From Roseomonas acroporae (lineage in GTDB: Bacteria > Pseudomonadota > Alphaproteobacteria > Acetobacterales > Acetobacteraceae): a stretch of DNA of 64,000 nucleotides. Position 1 is the stretch's first letter; the number at the start of each line of letters is the position of its first letter. Under the pieces are notes generated by a model. That model did not search any database, was not told where the DNA came from, and saw only the letters and a program-made list of their open reading frames with translations. The DNA lies in NCBI RefSeq assembly GCF_023223525.1, contig NZ_JALPRX010000054.1, positions 1 to 64,000 on the forward strand, given 5' to 3'. Shown piece after piece: positions 7,971-15,886 of the stretch. The translations under genes and the position numbers were made by a program.

Positions 7971-8447
7971 GTGGACGGCCTGTACGAGCGGGACATCCTG
8001 GCGTGGTCGGAGGATCAGGCGGCGCGTCTGGGGCGGCTGGCGGCGAGCGAGCGGGCGAACGAGGCCGGGATCGACTGGGCCAACGTGATCGAGGAAGTGG
8101 AGAGCGTGGGGCGGTCGGAGTTCCAGGCGGTCGAGAGCCTGCTGGTGGAGGCGCTGCGGCACATGGCGAAGCTGGCGGCGTGGCCGGAGGCGCCGGCGAC
8201 GGCGCACTGGACCACCGAGGCGCTGGCGTTCCTGCTGGGCGCCCGGCGGCGGATCAGCCCGAGCATGCGGCGGCGGCTGGACGTGCCGGGGCTCTACGCC
8301 GATGCGGCGCGTCTGGTGCGTCGCCAGGCGGTGGCCGAGGGGCGGGCGATGGCGCCGATCGTGGACGCCTGCCCGCTCACCCTGGACGAGCTGCTGGCGG
8401 CGGACGCCGACCCGGCCGTGCTGGCGGGTCGGCTGCGGGCGGGGTGA
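7971..8447 (+). CDS. DUF29 family protein
   Basis: The 158-residue protein begins at a GTG and shows the whole DUF29 pattern: LYERDILAWSEDQAARL, then IDWANVIEEVESVGRSE, ESLLVEALRHMAKL, and late ISPSMRRRL. DUF29 proteins are small helical proteins common in cyanobacteria and proteobacterial prophages, with no proven function. It is encoded against the late operon and shares the mirrored control region with terS, so it behaves like an accessory (moron) gene. The sequence is GC-rich like its neighbours. It converges on the next minus-strand gene with only 9 bases between. Confidence 0.8.
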   Translation: MDGLYERDILAWSEDQAARLGRLAASERANEAGIDWANVIEEVESVGRSEFQAVESLLVEALRHMAKLAAWPEAPATAHWTTEALAFLLGARRRISPSMRRRLDVPGLYADAARLVRRQAVAEGRAMAPIVDACPLTLDELLAADADPAVLAGRLRAG

Positions 8448-8456
8448 GGGTCCAGC

Positions 8457-8939
8457 TCAGCCGAGCTTACCCTGCTCCCGCATCTCTCGCTCCCACTTCA
8501 TGTCATCGGCGCGGTCAAGCTCGCTTTCACCGCTGTCCCGATCGATGTGCTGACCCGGGCCACGCCGAGCATGCGCGATGAATGCCCTGACCAATCGGTC
8601 TAGCGAGACCTCGGCCGGCGCTCGTGCGCCGATCTTCATCCACACTGGCAGTCGGCTCGTGATGAAGTCCAAATAGTCAGCGTCGTTGGGCGTCCATACC
8701 TCCAGGACCGTATCGCCGCTGTCCAGCTTGATGATCCAACCCTCCTCGGCGAAGCTTTCCGGGATCAACCACGAACGCGCCACATTGACATAGTCGTCGT
8801 TCTTTCCGAACGACATCACGGTGTGCTGTTCTCCATAAGACTGGGCGGTTGCCTCGTCCCACCATGTCGGCCGGTTTGCCATCTTGAAGCATCCGTCAGT
8901 CCACATGACCACCCGCTCAACCCTGCCACTCTCGCTCAT
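8457..8939 (-). CDS. Hypothetical phage protein (160 aa)
   Basis: The ATG at 8939 is preferred because AGAGGG lies 8 bases upstream; the longer frame upstream is Arg-rich and overlaps the next gene. The protein is Trp- and acid-rich (VMWTDGCFKMANRPTWWDEA, then WTPNDADYLDFITSRLPVWM) and ends in a highly charged helix. No signal peptide, membrane segment or known motif is visible. It follows the primase-helicase gene on the same strand with a 23-base gap. Confidence 0.65.
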   Translation of the reverse strand: MSESGRVERVVMWTDGCFKMANRPTWWDEATAQSYGEQHTVMSFGKNDDYVNVARSWLIPESFAEEGWIIKLDSGDTVLEVWTPNDADYLDFITSRLPVWMKIGARAPAEVSLDRLVRAFIAHARRGPGQHIDRDSGESELDRADDMKWEREMREQGKLG

Positions 8940-8962
8940 TGCGATCCCTCTTTCTGCTGGCC

Positions 8963-11539
8963 TTACACCTTCACCAGCCGCCACAACGTGGCATTGTCGC
9001 GCTTCTTCTCGCTGGCCCCAAGCCGGAAGCCACGGATGACGCGCTTCTGCACGTCGCGCAGCCACTTCCCGAGTTTATCCCGGTCGATGACGCCGTTCTT
9101 CCCGGCGACGGCCAGCAGCGCATCGCGGAACTCGGCGTGGCGGAGCAACTTCGCGCCCTCCATGCCGGCGCCGTCTGACGTGGTGCCGTAGTGAAACTCG
9201 GTGGCGGTGGCGAGCACGTCCCGAGCGCGCACCTCTCGGTCGCCGAACGTGGTCCACCACCACGCCATCACCTCGGCGTTGCGCTCCATCTCCGGGTCCA
9301 GCTTCCGCATCGCCTCCTGCGACGCCACCGGATCGGCGCAGTCGAGCCAGATGAGCGCGTTCCGAACCCAACCGCTCCACTCCTCGAACGAGCCGAGCGG
9401 CTGCACACCCTTCTGCGCCGGCCGCCCGGCGACGTGGAAGGCGCGCAGGATGGTGAGAGCGGCGGCGAGGTAGCTGCCCCGCCGCGCCTTGGCGCGGGCC
9501 ACCGGCTCGAAGTCGAAGACGCGCAGCTCGGGGCGCTCCACGCCGGGATCGAGCTGGCAGAGGAGGGCCCGGCGCGTCATGTCGCCGAGGAAGGCCAGGT
9601 TGTTGCCCGTCGCCATGACCAGGGCGTCCGAGGGCATCTCGGGCATCTCGCTCTTGCCCAGGATGCGGGTGCGCACGACGGGCTGCGTCATCATCTGGCA
9701 GAGCATGTCGCCCCCGACCGGGGCGGTGGCGTTGTCGATCGACACCACGGCGGCGCCGGCGAGGAGGAGGGCGCCGAGGCGCTTTTCCGTCTCCTCGTCG
9801 TTCCTGCCCTGCGTGACCACACCCACCTCCCGGCCGGTGGCGACGACACCGGCGATGTCCACCAGCTTCGACTTGCCGGAGCCCGGGGTGGGGGCGGTGA
9901 AGCCGAAGGCAGGCGCCGTGCGGAGCGAGCGGCGGATGCAGGCGGTCAGGATGCCGGCCAGCGCCACGGCGCGGTCCGTGTCCGAGCAGAAGTTGAAGTG
10001 CTGGATCAGGTCGCGGAGGAGCTGCAGCGCGTCCTCGGCCTGCCGCCGGGTCGGGTGTACCGGGATCTCGGGATAGTCCTCCCCCTGCGGGTCGTAGAGC
10101 AGGCCGGTGGCCTCGTCGTAGCCCGGAACCTGGAGGATAGAGCCGTCCGGCCGCAGGGTCGGGCCGTTGGTGACGCCGGCGATGTTGGGCAGGCGCCAGA
10201 GGCCGGCGCGCTGCTGGTAGGTCTTGGTGATGTCCATGGGCGCGTCGGCCACCACCCAGCTATCGGACCGGGCGTCCCACTTCTCCCAGGCGGCGGCGGT
10301 GTCCAGCGCCTCGCGGAGGGCGTGGTCACCCATCTCCAGCAGGCGCAGGCCGGTGGTGGTGCGGTTGCCGGAGATCCGGAACTCGGTCAGGCCCGGCCGG
10401 ACCAGGTACGGGCCGCGCTGGTAGATGCCGAGATCGGCGGCGATCAGGGCGCCCTCGGCCGCGTCCACGATGGCGGCGATGTTGCCCTTCAGCAGGCGGA
10501 TCAGCGGCCGGTTGCCCCGGTTCGGGTCGGGCTTGGTGTCCTCGGGGCGGGCGCCGCGGTCCCAGAGACGCTGCCAGTACCGCTCGTCGGCCGAGGCTTC
10601 CTCGCCCTTGCCGTGCGGCCACCGGCGCAGCAGCACCTTGCATTCCGGGAAGGAGAAGCCGCAACGGCGCAGCAGCGCCATCATGGACATGTCCATGCCG
10701 GAGCGGCTGCTGTCGTTCAGCCCTTCGGTGCTGCCCTCCCAGCGGCGCGCGACCTTGCGCCTCTTGGCGAACATGCCGTTCAGGCGCGCGAGCAGTGCGG
10801 CGTGGTCGGGGTCGGCGCCTTCGGTTTCGCCCTGCGGTGGAGCGCCATCGGAATTCCGATAACGCTCCTCCCGTGCCGGCGGCGGCTCCGTGAACTCGGC
10901 CTGCGCCTCTTCCCCGCGCCCGGACCGCACAAGGGCGGGGCCGGCCTCCTTGATCGCCCACAGCAGGGTGCGCAGGTCCACCGGCCGCATGTCGCGCGGC
11001 GCGCTCTCGAAGTGCTGGTCGGTGACGGCGAAATAGCGGTTGCCGAGGTGCAGCTCGATCGCCGGCGGGTGGTCGCCCTTGCCCTTCTTGAACTGCTTGC
11101 CGTGGTCGGTGCCCATCACGGCGCGCAGCGCCGGCAGGTCGGCCGCGGCATAGGTGAAGAACACCTTCACCCCGGTACCAGAGGGGCTGACCTCGGTGTA
11201 GGAGGCGAACCGCTCCATCACCTCCAGCGCCCATGGCTCGATCTGGCCGGTGGCGGGGTCGCGGCAGGTGTCCAGGTCCACCCCGCCAAAGGCCAGGCCC
11301 TCGTGCTGGTCCGACGCGCCCAGCTCGATCCCGACGCCGCCGCCGGCTCCGTTCACATGCCGCCGGGCCCAGTCCTCGGCCTCGCGGCGCCGCGCCCAGG
11401 TGGCGGGATCGTCGGCCTTGGCCCGGGAGCCGGTGCGCGGAGCGTAAGGCACCTTCGTGACCTTGCCGGCACGCTCCTCGTTCCGCCAGCCAACCCACCG
11501 CGGCATCGCGGCGGCGGCAGAGAGTGCGATCGGCGTCAC
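8963..11539 (-). CDS. Phage primase-helicase (primase/polymerase N-terminus, ATPase C-terminus)
   Basis: The 858-residue replication protein has two parts. Residues 1-210 carry a primase/polymerase-like domain: MPRWVGWRN start, KVPYAPRTG, GVDLDTC acid pair, then SPSGTGVKVFF and an H-rich GNRYFAVTDQHF strand. The C-terminal half has an ATPase with Walker A PTPGSGKSKL near residue 550, an acidic VSIDNATAP strand and the sensor-like VMATGNNLAFLGDMTRRAL. This architecture primes and unwinds phage origins. The start overlaps the VRR-NUC stop by 4 bases, placing it in the replication operon. Confidence 0.85.
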   Translation of the reverse strand: MTPIALSAAAAMPRWVGWRNEERAGKVTKVPYAPRTGSRAKADDPATWARRREAEDWARRHVNGAGGGVGIELGASDQHEGLAFGGVDLDTCRDPATGQIEPWALEVMERFASYTEVSPSGTGVKVFFTYAAADLPALRAVMGTDHGKQFKKGKGDHPPAIELHLGNRYFAVTDQHFESAPRDMRPVDLRTLLWAIKEAGPALVRSGRGEEAQAEFTEPPPAREERYRNSDGAPPQGETEGADPDHAALLARLNGMFAKRRKVARRWEGSTEGLNDSSRSGMDMSMMALLRRCGFSFPECKVLLRRWPHGKGEEASADERYWQRLWDRGARPEDTKPDPNRGNRPLIRLLKGNIAAIVDAAEGALIAADLGIYQRGPYLVRPGLTEFRISGNRTTTGLRLLEMGDHALREALDTAAAWEKWDARSDSWVVADAPMDITKTYQQRAGLWRLPNIAGVTNGPTLRPDGSILQVPGYDEATGLLYDPQGEDYPEIPVHPTRRQAEDALQLLRDLIQHFNFCSDTDRAVALAGILTACIRRSLRTAPAFGFTAPTPGSGKSKLVDIAGVVATGREVGVVTQGRNDEETEKRLGALLLAGAAVVSIDNATAPVGGDMLCQMMTQPVVRTRILGKSEMPEMPSDALVMATGNNLAFLGDMTRRALLCQLDPGVERPELRVFDFEPVARAKARRGSYLAAALTILRAFHVAGRPAQKGVQPLGSFEEWSGWVRNALIWLDCADPVASQEAMRKLDPEMERNAEVMAWWWTTFGDREVRARDVLATATEFHYGTTSDGAGMEGAKLLRHAEFRDALLAVAGKNGVIDRDKLGKWLRDVQKRVIRGFRLGASEKKRDNATLWRLVKV

Positions 11540-11886
11540 CGGCTAGCCTCCAGCACCGCCACCGCCTCTTCCGGCGAGCGCACCACCCCCGCCACGCCGC
11601 CGAACCGCAGCACCATGGCGATGAACGCCCGCTGCTCCTGCGTCGCGCGGCCGTTGGCCTTCACCTCCAGGGCGACGAACCGGCCGATCACCTGCCCGAC
11701 CATGGCGGGCGTGATGGTGACGGCCTGGATGCCGATCAGGTCGGAGCCGCCCGGGTTGCCGACGCCGTACCGGACCACGCTGCCGTCCGGGTAGTGCGCG
11801 ACGCCGGCGTTGTTCCGGAAGACGCGCGTGTCCTCGCGGCCGCCCACGGCGAGCATGATGGCGGCCTGGATCTGGGCTTCGGTCAC
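11536..11886 (-). CDS. VRR-NUC domain nuclease
   Basis: The 116-residue single-domain protein has FRNNAGVAHYPDG near residue 23, GGSDLIGI at 46-53, and FVALEVKANGRATQEQRAFI at about 70-89. These give the D...ExK catalytic core and the Q-x-x-F helix of the VRR-NUC branch of PD-(D/E)xK nucleases, which resolve branched DNA. The start is GTG in a GTGA overlap with the upstream 28-aa peptide. Its place between helicase and primase suggests a Holliday-junction or recombination role in phage replication. Confidence 0.9.
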   Translation of the reverse strand: MTEAQIQAAIMLAVGGREDTRVFRNNAGVAHYPDGSVVRYGVGNPGGSDLIGIQAVTITPAMVGQVIGRFVALEVKANGRATQEQRAFIAMVLRFGGVAGVVRSPEEAVAVLEASR

Positions 11887-11969
11887 GGCAGCCTCCCGGC
11901 GAGGACCTGCCCGACCAGCGCCGCCAGGAAGGCGAGCGCGGTGACGAAGATGGCCTGCTTGAGGGTCAT
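11883..11969 (-). CDS. 28-aa single-pass membrane peptide
   Basis: The ATG at 11969 overlaps the helicase stop as ATGA, and the stop overlaps the VRR-NUC GTG as GTGA, so the peptide is translationally coupled on both sides. It begins MTLKQ, has about 20 uncharged hydrophobic residues (AIFVTALAFLAALVGQVLAG) and ends RLP, so a single transmembrane helix is expected. Coupling and composition favour a real gene. No family is recognised; a membrane anchor for replication or a small toxin-like peptide are both possible. Confidence 0.5.
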   Translation of the reverse strand: MTLKQAIFVTALAFLAALVGQVLAGRLP

Positions 11970-13375
11970 TGGGGCGCTCCGCCCATCTCGCGCATCACGT
12001 GCCAGGTCCAGCCGGGCTGAAATCCCTTGGCCCGGCGGATCGTCTCGACCTCGGCGCGGCCGATCCCGGGCCGGAGGAGGTTCCGCGTCGGCGTCGCGCG
12101 CAGCCGGGCGATGATCTCGGGGGTGACGGCGACCAGCTCGCCGTCGAGTTCGAGGAGTTCCTGCCGCTCCTCCCGTGCGTCGCCGTAGGAATGCCCGCAG
12201 GCGGGGCATTTGGGCGCCGGCGGATGCATGGCCCAGCAGGCAGGGCACTGCGTGACCGCCGGCGCGCCCTCGCGCTGCCGCTTCGGCCGGCCCGCCAGGC
12301 TCCATTCCCGCGGCGTGTCCGGCAGGCCGTGCCGGAGCGTGTTGCCGGCGTGGTCCAGGATCACGAGGTGGTCCTTGCCGGGCGCCGGGCGGAGGCCACG
12401 GCCGACCTGCTGCAAGTGAAGCCCGACGCTTTTCGTCGGCCGCAGCAGGATCACGGCGCCGATCGCCGGCACGTCCAGGCCCTCGCTGATCAGTTCACAC
12501 GCGCAAAGGATTTGCACCGAGCCGTCCGCGAGCCCGTTGATGGCTGCGTCCCGGTCGGCCGGGGGCGTGGCTCCCGAGGCGGCCACGGCGCGCCAGCCCG
12601 CGTCCCGGAAGGCCAGGGCGACCTTCTCTGCGTGGCGGATGGAGGAGCAGAAGGCGACGGCCGGCCGGCCCGGGGCGAGGCGCTGGTAGTGCGCCACCGC
12701 GTCGCCGGTGATGGAGGGCTCCTCCATGGCCTCGGCCAGGGCGCCGGCCTCGTAGTCGCCGCCGCGGATGCCGACGCCCGATAGGTCGGGCCCATGGGCA
12801 GGCGCGTAGGCCACGGCCGGGCACAGGTAGCCGCGCTCGGTCAGCCAGGCCACGTCGGGGCCCTGCACCAGGATGTCGAACGGTCCGCCAGCGGCCCGGC
12901 CGAGGCCCTTGCCGTCGGCGCGCTCCGGCGTGGCGGTGACGCCGAGGATCCGGGCCTGGGGGAAGGCGGCGATCACCTCGGCCCACTGTCCGGCGACGGC
13001 GTGGTGCGCCTCGTCGATGATGATGAGGCCCGGGTTCAGCCCGGCGGCCTCGCCTTGCAGCCGGCGGCCGAGGGTCTGGACGGAGGCGACGTGGACCGGG
13101 TGACAGGTCAGGGTGTGGCCGGGCGCGATGATGCCGTGCTCGGGCACGCCGGCCTCGGTCAGCTTCTCGCTGGCCTGCCGCAGCAATTCCTTCCGGTGCA
13201 CGAGGATCAGCACGCTGTTGCCGCGCCGGACGGCCTCGACGGCGATGTGGGAGAAAATTCTAGTCTTGCCGGCGCCTGTCGGGAGCTGCACCAGCACCGC
13301 GCGGTGCGCTGCCAGAAATGCCCGCCGGGCCGACCAGACGACGCTCTCCTGGTAGTCCCGCAGGGACACGGACAT
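11966..13375 (-). CDS. DEAD/DEAH-box (SF2) DNA helicase with zinc ribbon
   Basis: The protein has 469 residues. Motif I LPTGAGKT is at 31-38, DEAH at 121-124, TATP at 147-150, and motif VI QVGRGLRP near 323-330. A Cys-x2-Cys...Cys-x2-Cys ribbon (Cys377, 380, 390, 393) follows, and a C-terminal YqaJ/RAD25-like tail ends in FQPGWTWHVMREM. The ATG at 13375 overlaps the previous stop as TGATG; the 41 extra upstream residues are the neighbour gene in another frame. Such helicases are common in phage replication operons. Repair-type branch unwinding is the likely job. Confidence 0.9.
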   Translation of the reverse strand: MSVSLRDYQESVVWSARRAFLAAHRAVLVQLPTGAGKTRIFSHIAVEAVRRGNSVLILVHRKELLRQASEKLTEAGVPEHGIIAPGHTLTCHPVHVASVQTLGRRLQGEAAGLNPGLIIIDEAHHAVAGQWAEVIAAFPQARILGVTATPERADGKGLGRAAGGPFDILVQGPDVAWLTERGYLCPAVAYAPAHGPDLSGVGIRGGDYEAGALAEAMEEPSITGDAVAHYQRLAPGRPAVAFCSSIRHAEKVALAFRDAGWRAVAASGATPPADRDAAINGLADGSVQILCACELISEGLDVPAIGAVILLRPTKSVGLHLQQVGRGLRPAPGKDHLVILDHAGNTLRHGLPDTPREWSLAGRPKRQREGAPAVTQCPACWAMHPPAPKCPACGHSYGDAREERQELLELDGELVAVTPEIIARLRATPTRNLLRPGIGRAEVETIRRAKGFQPGWTWHVMREMGGAPQ

Positions 13376-13620
13376 CACGATCCTCGGGTGTAGGCGCGGC
13401 GCGCACAGGCGGCGCAGTAGGGCTTGCCGGGCTCGACCGGCGCGCCGCAGTACCGGTGCGTCGGCTGCTCCTGGTGACCCCACAGAGGCCATCGGCATGT
13501 CCGGTGGATCACCGGCGCGGCGGGCGCGGAGGCGACCACCGGCGCCGGGCAGCGTGTCCGGTTGGCCGCCGACACGGCGAGCCGGTTCCGGAGGCCGTGC
13601 TTGACCGGGAACGCGATCAC
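13375..13620 (-). CDS. GcrA C-terminal-like zinc protein (81 aa)
   Basis: Residues 42-78 read CRWPLWG, then HRYCGAPVEPGKPYCAACARRAY. This CRWP...CG...YC...AY pattern is the C-terminal zinc-binding module of the alphaproteobacterial cell-cycle regulator GcrA. The N-terminal 40 residues do not resemble the GcrA DNA-binding helix-turn-helix, so this is a shortened relative. GcrA acts with sigma70 at methylated promoters; a phage copy of only the C-terminal part could compete for RNA polymerase. That is inference. The start is GTG, and the stop overlaps the helicase ATG. Confidence 0.65.
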   Translation of the reverse strand: MIAFPVKHGLRNRLAVSAANRTRCPAPVVASAPAAPVIHRTCRWPLWGHQEQPTHRYCGAPVEPGKPYCAACARRAYTRGS

Positions 13621-13644
13621 GGGTGCGGCGCGCTCCCGGTCCGG

Positions 13645-13947
13645 TCAGGCGGTGCGCCAGATGCGCGTCAGGTTCTCGCCCGCCTTGCGCACCTCGAACT
13701 TCGCGCCGGGCGCGTGCTTCTTCGCCCAGATCTCGGCCGAGCGGCGCGCGCCGGCGGCCGACATGTGCTGCACGGTGACGGACTGGCCGGGCTGGAGCCT
13801 GCCCCAGTCGTACACCTGCCCGCGCGCCAGCTCGGGCGACGGGATCGGCAGGCCCGTCTCGATCTCGCCGAAGACGGCGTGCGGCTTCTTCGGCGCGTTC
13901 GGGTCGCGGGCGCGCTTGGGCTTGTCGGCGGTCGTCGTCTCACTCAT
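13645..13947 (-). CDS. Small phage protein (100 aa), DUF7303-like
   Basis: The ATG at 13947 has AAGGA 8 bases upstream; an ATG three codons earlier has no spacing for a ribosome site. A Lys/Pro-rich head (KPKRARDPNAPKKP) is followed by RLQPGQSVTVQHMSAAGARRSAEIWAK, KFEVRKAGENLTRIWR and a short end. The GQSVTV / SAA / KFEVR / RIWR pattern occurs in small replication-region phage proteins. Function is not known. The first 8 bases overlap the end of the upstream 53-aa ORF. Confidence 0.65.
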   Translation of the reverse strand: MSETTTADKPKRARDPNAPKKPHAVFGEIETGLPIPSPELARGQVYDWGRLQPGQSVTVQHMSAAGARRSAEIWAKKHAPGAKFEVRKAGENLTRIWRTA

Positions 13948-14101
13948 CGTCGTCATCCTTGTTGAGGGTGGTCCTGATGCTCCGGCGGTCTGTCAGCCGG
14001 GCAACGCGGTCTCGCGCTCGACCGAGCAGCTCACGGATGCGTCGCGCGCGCCACGTCAGCCAACCCAGATGCCAGCGTGCCAACACGAGCCGGAGGCTCA
14101 T
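13940..14101 (-). CDS. Possible 53-aa basic phage peptide
   Basis: An ATG at 14101 has GGAG 7 bases upstream, and the stop lies within the ATGAGTGA start of the downstream 100-aa gene, so coupling is good. The peptide starts MSLRLVLARWHLGWLTWRA, is strongly basic, and ends KDDDDE. It overlaps the end of the upstream 120-aa gene by 71 bases in another frame, which makes it less certain. No family recognised. Confidence 0.4.
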   Translation of the reverse strand: MSLRLVLARWHLGWLTWRARRIRELLGRARDRVARLTDRRSIRTTLNKDDDDE

Positions 14102-14393
14102 CCGTTTCTCCGTCGATTTTCGCGAGAAGGGCATCGAGCGCGGCCATCTCGTGTTCGGCACGGAGCCGGGCGAGACGCAGGCGATCCGCCTGCCGGCGCT
14201 TCAGGCGCTCGTATTCATCGACGGCAAGGTGCGTGACCTGCCGCCACCAGTAGGACTTCGCCCGGCGCGGGCTGATCCCGAAGAAGCGCGACACGGCCTC
14301 GTATGCCGCGTCCAGCGTGCCGAGCTTCGCCCGCTCGTCGCGGATGCTGTCGCGCACCCATTCCGTCGCGCGGTCGATGCAGCTCGTGTGCAT
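14031..14393 (-). CDS. Hypothetical phage protein with HTH-like segment (120 aa)
   Basis: Residues about 24-52 (LDAAYEAVSRFFGISPRRAKSYWWRQV) look like a recognition-helix layout: a conserved helix, FFGIS turn, then a basic second helix. A long Arg/Leu/Ala helix (VDEYERLKRRQADRLRLARLRAEHE) follows and could dimerise. The ATG at 14393 is preferred; a GTG at 14447 would add 18 residues. It may be a small DNA-binding regulator opening the replication operon, diverging from the plus-strand gene at 14477. Confidence 0.6.
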   Translation of the reverse strand: MHTSCIDRATEWVRDSIRDERAKLGTLDAAYEAVSRFFGISPRRAKSYWWRQVTHLAVDEYERLKRRQADRLRLARLRAEHEMAALDALLAKIDGETDEPPARVGTLASGLADVARATHP

Positions 14394-14476
14394 TTCACCC
14401 ACCCGTCTGTGCAAATCGCCCAACACGCTGTGCGTCCTTCCGCTCACAGTTGCTCTTGTCGGCGGAGCAACACGCG

Positions 14477-14794
14477 ATGGACGGCAGCGAGGTGAACGGC
14501 AGCGGCGAGGCGGCGCGGGGTGGGTGCCCCGCGCCCGTCTTTTGCGGCGTCAGCGACGACCGGCGGCACACGCGCGTGCAGGCCGACGCGGTGCTGGGAC
14601 CGGCCGAGCTGGAGACGCTGATCGTGACGCTGCTGGCGTGCCGCGCGGCGATGGCGCCGCGGCGCCTGCCCCTCCTGTTCGAGGGCAGCCGCACGCTGGT
14701 CGGCGACGCCTGGAAGGTGCGCGACGACGGCGCGGTGATGGTCCACCACCCGGGGCTCGGCTGGATCGGCGCGGTCGGCCCGAGCCGTTGCTGA
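14477..14794 (+). CDS. Hypothetical phage protein (105 aa)
   Basis: The ATG at 14477 has GGAG 9 bases upstream. The protein contains VQADAVLGPAELETLIVTLLACRAAM, a helical middle, and a short Gly/Trp end (GLGWIGAVGPSR). No motif assigns a function. Together with the next gene it forms a short plus-strand pair between the minus-strand replication and immunity modules, a usual place for accessory genes. Confidence 0.6.
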   Translation: MDGSEVNGSGEAARGGCPAPVFCGVSDDRRHTRVQADAVLGPAELETLIVTLLACRAAMAPRRLPLLFEGSRTLVGDAWKVRDDGAVMVHHPGLGWIGAVGPSRC

Positions 14795-14848
14795 CCCGGG
14801 CCGACCTGCTCCACCATGGGGATGCGACCCACCCATGGAGGAACCCAC

Positions 14849-15115
14849 ATGTCGGACGCAGTGCCCGACCAGCCCCACAAGTTCACCTTGCAGGAGCTAT
14901 TCATCCGCCTTTCGACGGCGCAGGGCATGGTCATGGCTGCCATGGTCCGTGCCCTGCGGTCGGACGATCCTGCCGCTGTGGCGGCTGTCGCGGCGCGCCT
15001 TCAGAACTGGCAGCCGGTTCACGAGGACCCGATGACGCAGGAGATGGCGACCAAGATGCATCGCATGATGGTCCTGACGCTGACGGCGAGCGAGGAACCA
15101 GCCGGCCGGGCGTGA
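14849..15115 (+). CDS. Hypothetical phage protein (88 aa)
   Basis: A perfect GGAGG ribosome site lies 7 bases before the ATG at 14849. The protein reads HKFTLQELFIRLSTAQGMVM, then an Ala/Arg helix and a Met-rich C-terminal helix (MTQEMATKMHRMMVLTL). All-helical, cytoplasmic, unknown. It ends where a short coding-like stretch on the opposite strand begins (15115-15203). Confidence 0.6.
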   Translation: MSDAVPDQPHKFTLQELFIRLSTAQGMVMAAMVRALRSDDPAAVAAVAARLQNWQPVHEDPMTQEMATKMHRMMVLTLTASEEPAGRA

Positions 15116-15203
15116 ACTCCAGGGCCGTGGGGTCGATCGACACCCACGGCTTCAGCGCCGGCCAGATCAGCCACAGCAGGAACCGGGCGACGAGACGGCG
15201 CAT
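14931..15203 (-). CDS. Doubtful 90-aa ORF with membrane-like N-terminus
   Basis: The ATG at 15203 overlaps the GIY-YIG gene stop as TGATG. Codons 1-34 (MRRLVARFLLWLIWPALKPW and on) have almost purely G/C third positions, like real genes here. From about codon 35 the third-position bias vanishes, exactly where the frame runs antisense to the plus-strand gene ending at 15115. The start therefore looks genuine and the rest looks like read-through, as if the 3' part was lost. A short membrane protein is the alternative. Confidence 0.3.
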   Translation of the reverse strand: MRRLVARFLLWLIWPALKPWVSIDPTALEFTPGRLVPRSPSASGPSCDASWSPSPASSGPREPAASSEGAPRQPPQRQDRPTAGHGPWQP

Positions 15204-15886
15204 CACGCGGCGTCCTCCGAGGACGCGGCGTTGGCGAGCGCGGTGGCCTCGATATGGGCGCAGAGAAAGCCACGGAGCCAGCGAAGGGAGGCGAGAACTC
15301 TCTTTTCGTCAGGATGTCCCTTGAAATGGGCAGCAAACTCGGCTGGCGAAGTGTTCTTCGCAATATGGAGAGTATGAAAAACGATGTCCCCCACCAGCAG
15401 AGCGTAAGCGGCCCCGCTGTCTCCTGCTGCCAACTGAAGGATTTCGTAATAGGTGGCGTGCGGACGCTCGTCCCAGAGCGCCGAGACTTCGCGCAGGAGG
15501 CCCGCCATTTCTTGACCTTGTTCGGTAAGGCGGGCGCCTTCTTCGAGGCGGGCCTGCGCGAATGCCTCACACTCAGCGCGCGATGCCCCGTGGTGCCTGA
15601 ACATCACGTTGGCGAGGTTGGCTCCACGATCCTCAGCCATGGAAGCGCGCGGCACGGCGACGGTCAGCATCTCCGGCACGAACTCGAACCATTCGTCCCT
15701 GACATGCTGGTCGGCGAACCGGCGGTGCAGCCATCGCTCCTCGGGGAGATCGCCGTCGGCAGTGCGCAGGAGCGTCAGCACGGTGGCGCTGCCAGTCTGG
15801 AGTTGCGCCATGCGTCGGCCGACGTCGCCCGTGCAGCCGATCTTCACGTGCCCATCGGCACCGGAGCGGAGGAAATAGACGGTCAC
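15203..15886 (-). CDS. GIY-YIG / T5orf172-type nuclease-domain protein
   Basis: The protein has 227 residues. Residues 2-75 have the T5orf172 pattern: VYFLRSGADGHVKIG, RRMAQLQTG, then EERWLHRRFADQ and DEWFEF, corresponding to the GIY-YIG core with its Arg and Glu. Residues about 80-227 form a helical part with no known motif. Such phage proteins may cut host or recombining DNA. It follows the YdaS-like gene with a 4-base overlap (ATGA) and would be expressed from the Cro-side promoter. Confidence 0.75.
   Translation of the reverse strand: MTVYFLRSGADGHVKIGCTGDVGRRMAQLQTGSATVLTLLRTADGDLPEERWLHRRFADQHVRDEWFEFVPEMLTVAVPRASMAEDRGANLANVMFRHHGASRAECEAFAQARLEEGARLTEQGQEMAGLLREVSALWDERPHATYYEILQLAAGDSGAAYALLVGDIVFHTLHIAKNTSPAEFAAHFKGHPDEKRVLASLRWLRGFLCAHIEATALANAASSEDAA

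Noticed and set aside
7713-8207. Minus-strand ORF overlapping terS promoter region and DUF29 gene
   Set aside because: Runs through the mirrored control region and antisense to DUF29; Pro/Arg/His-rich with no family.
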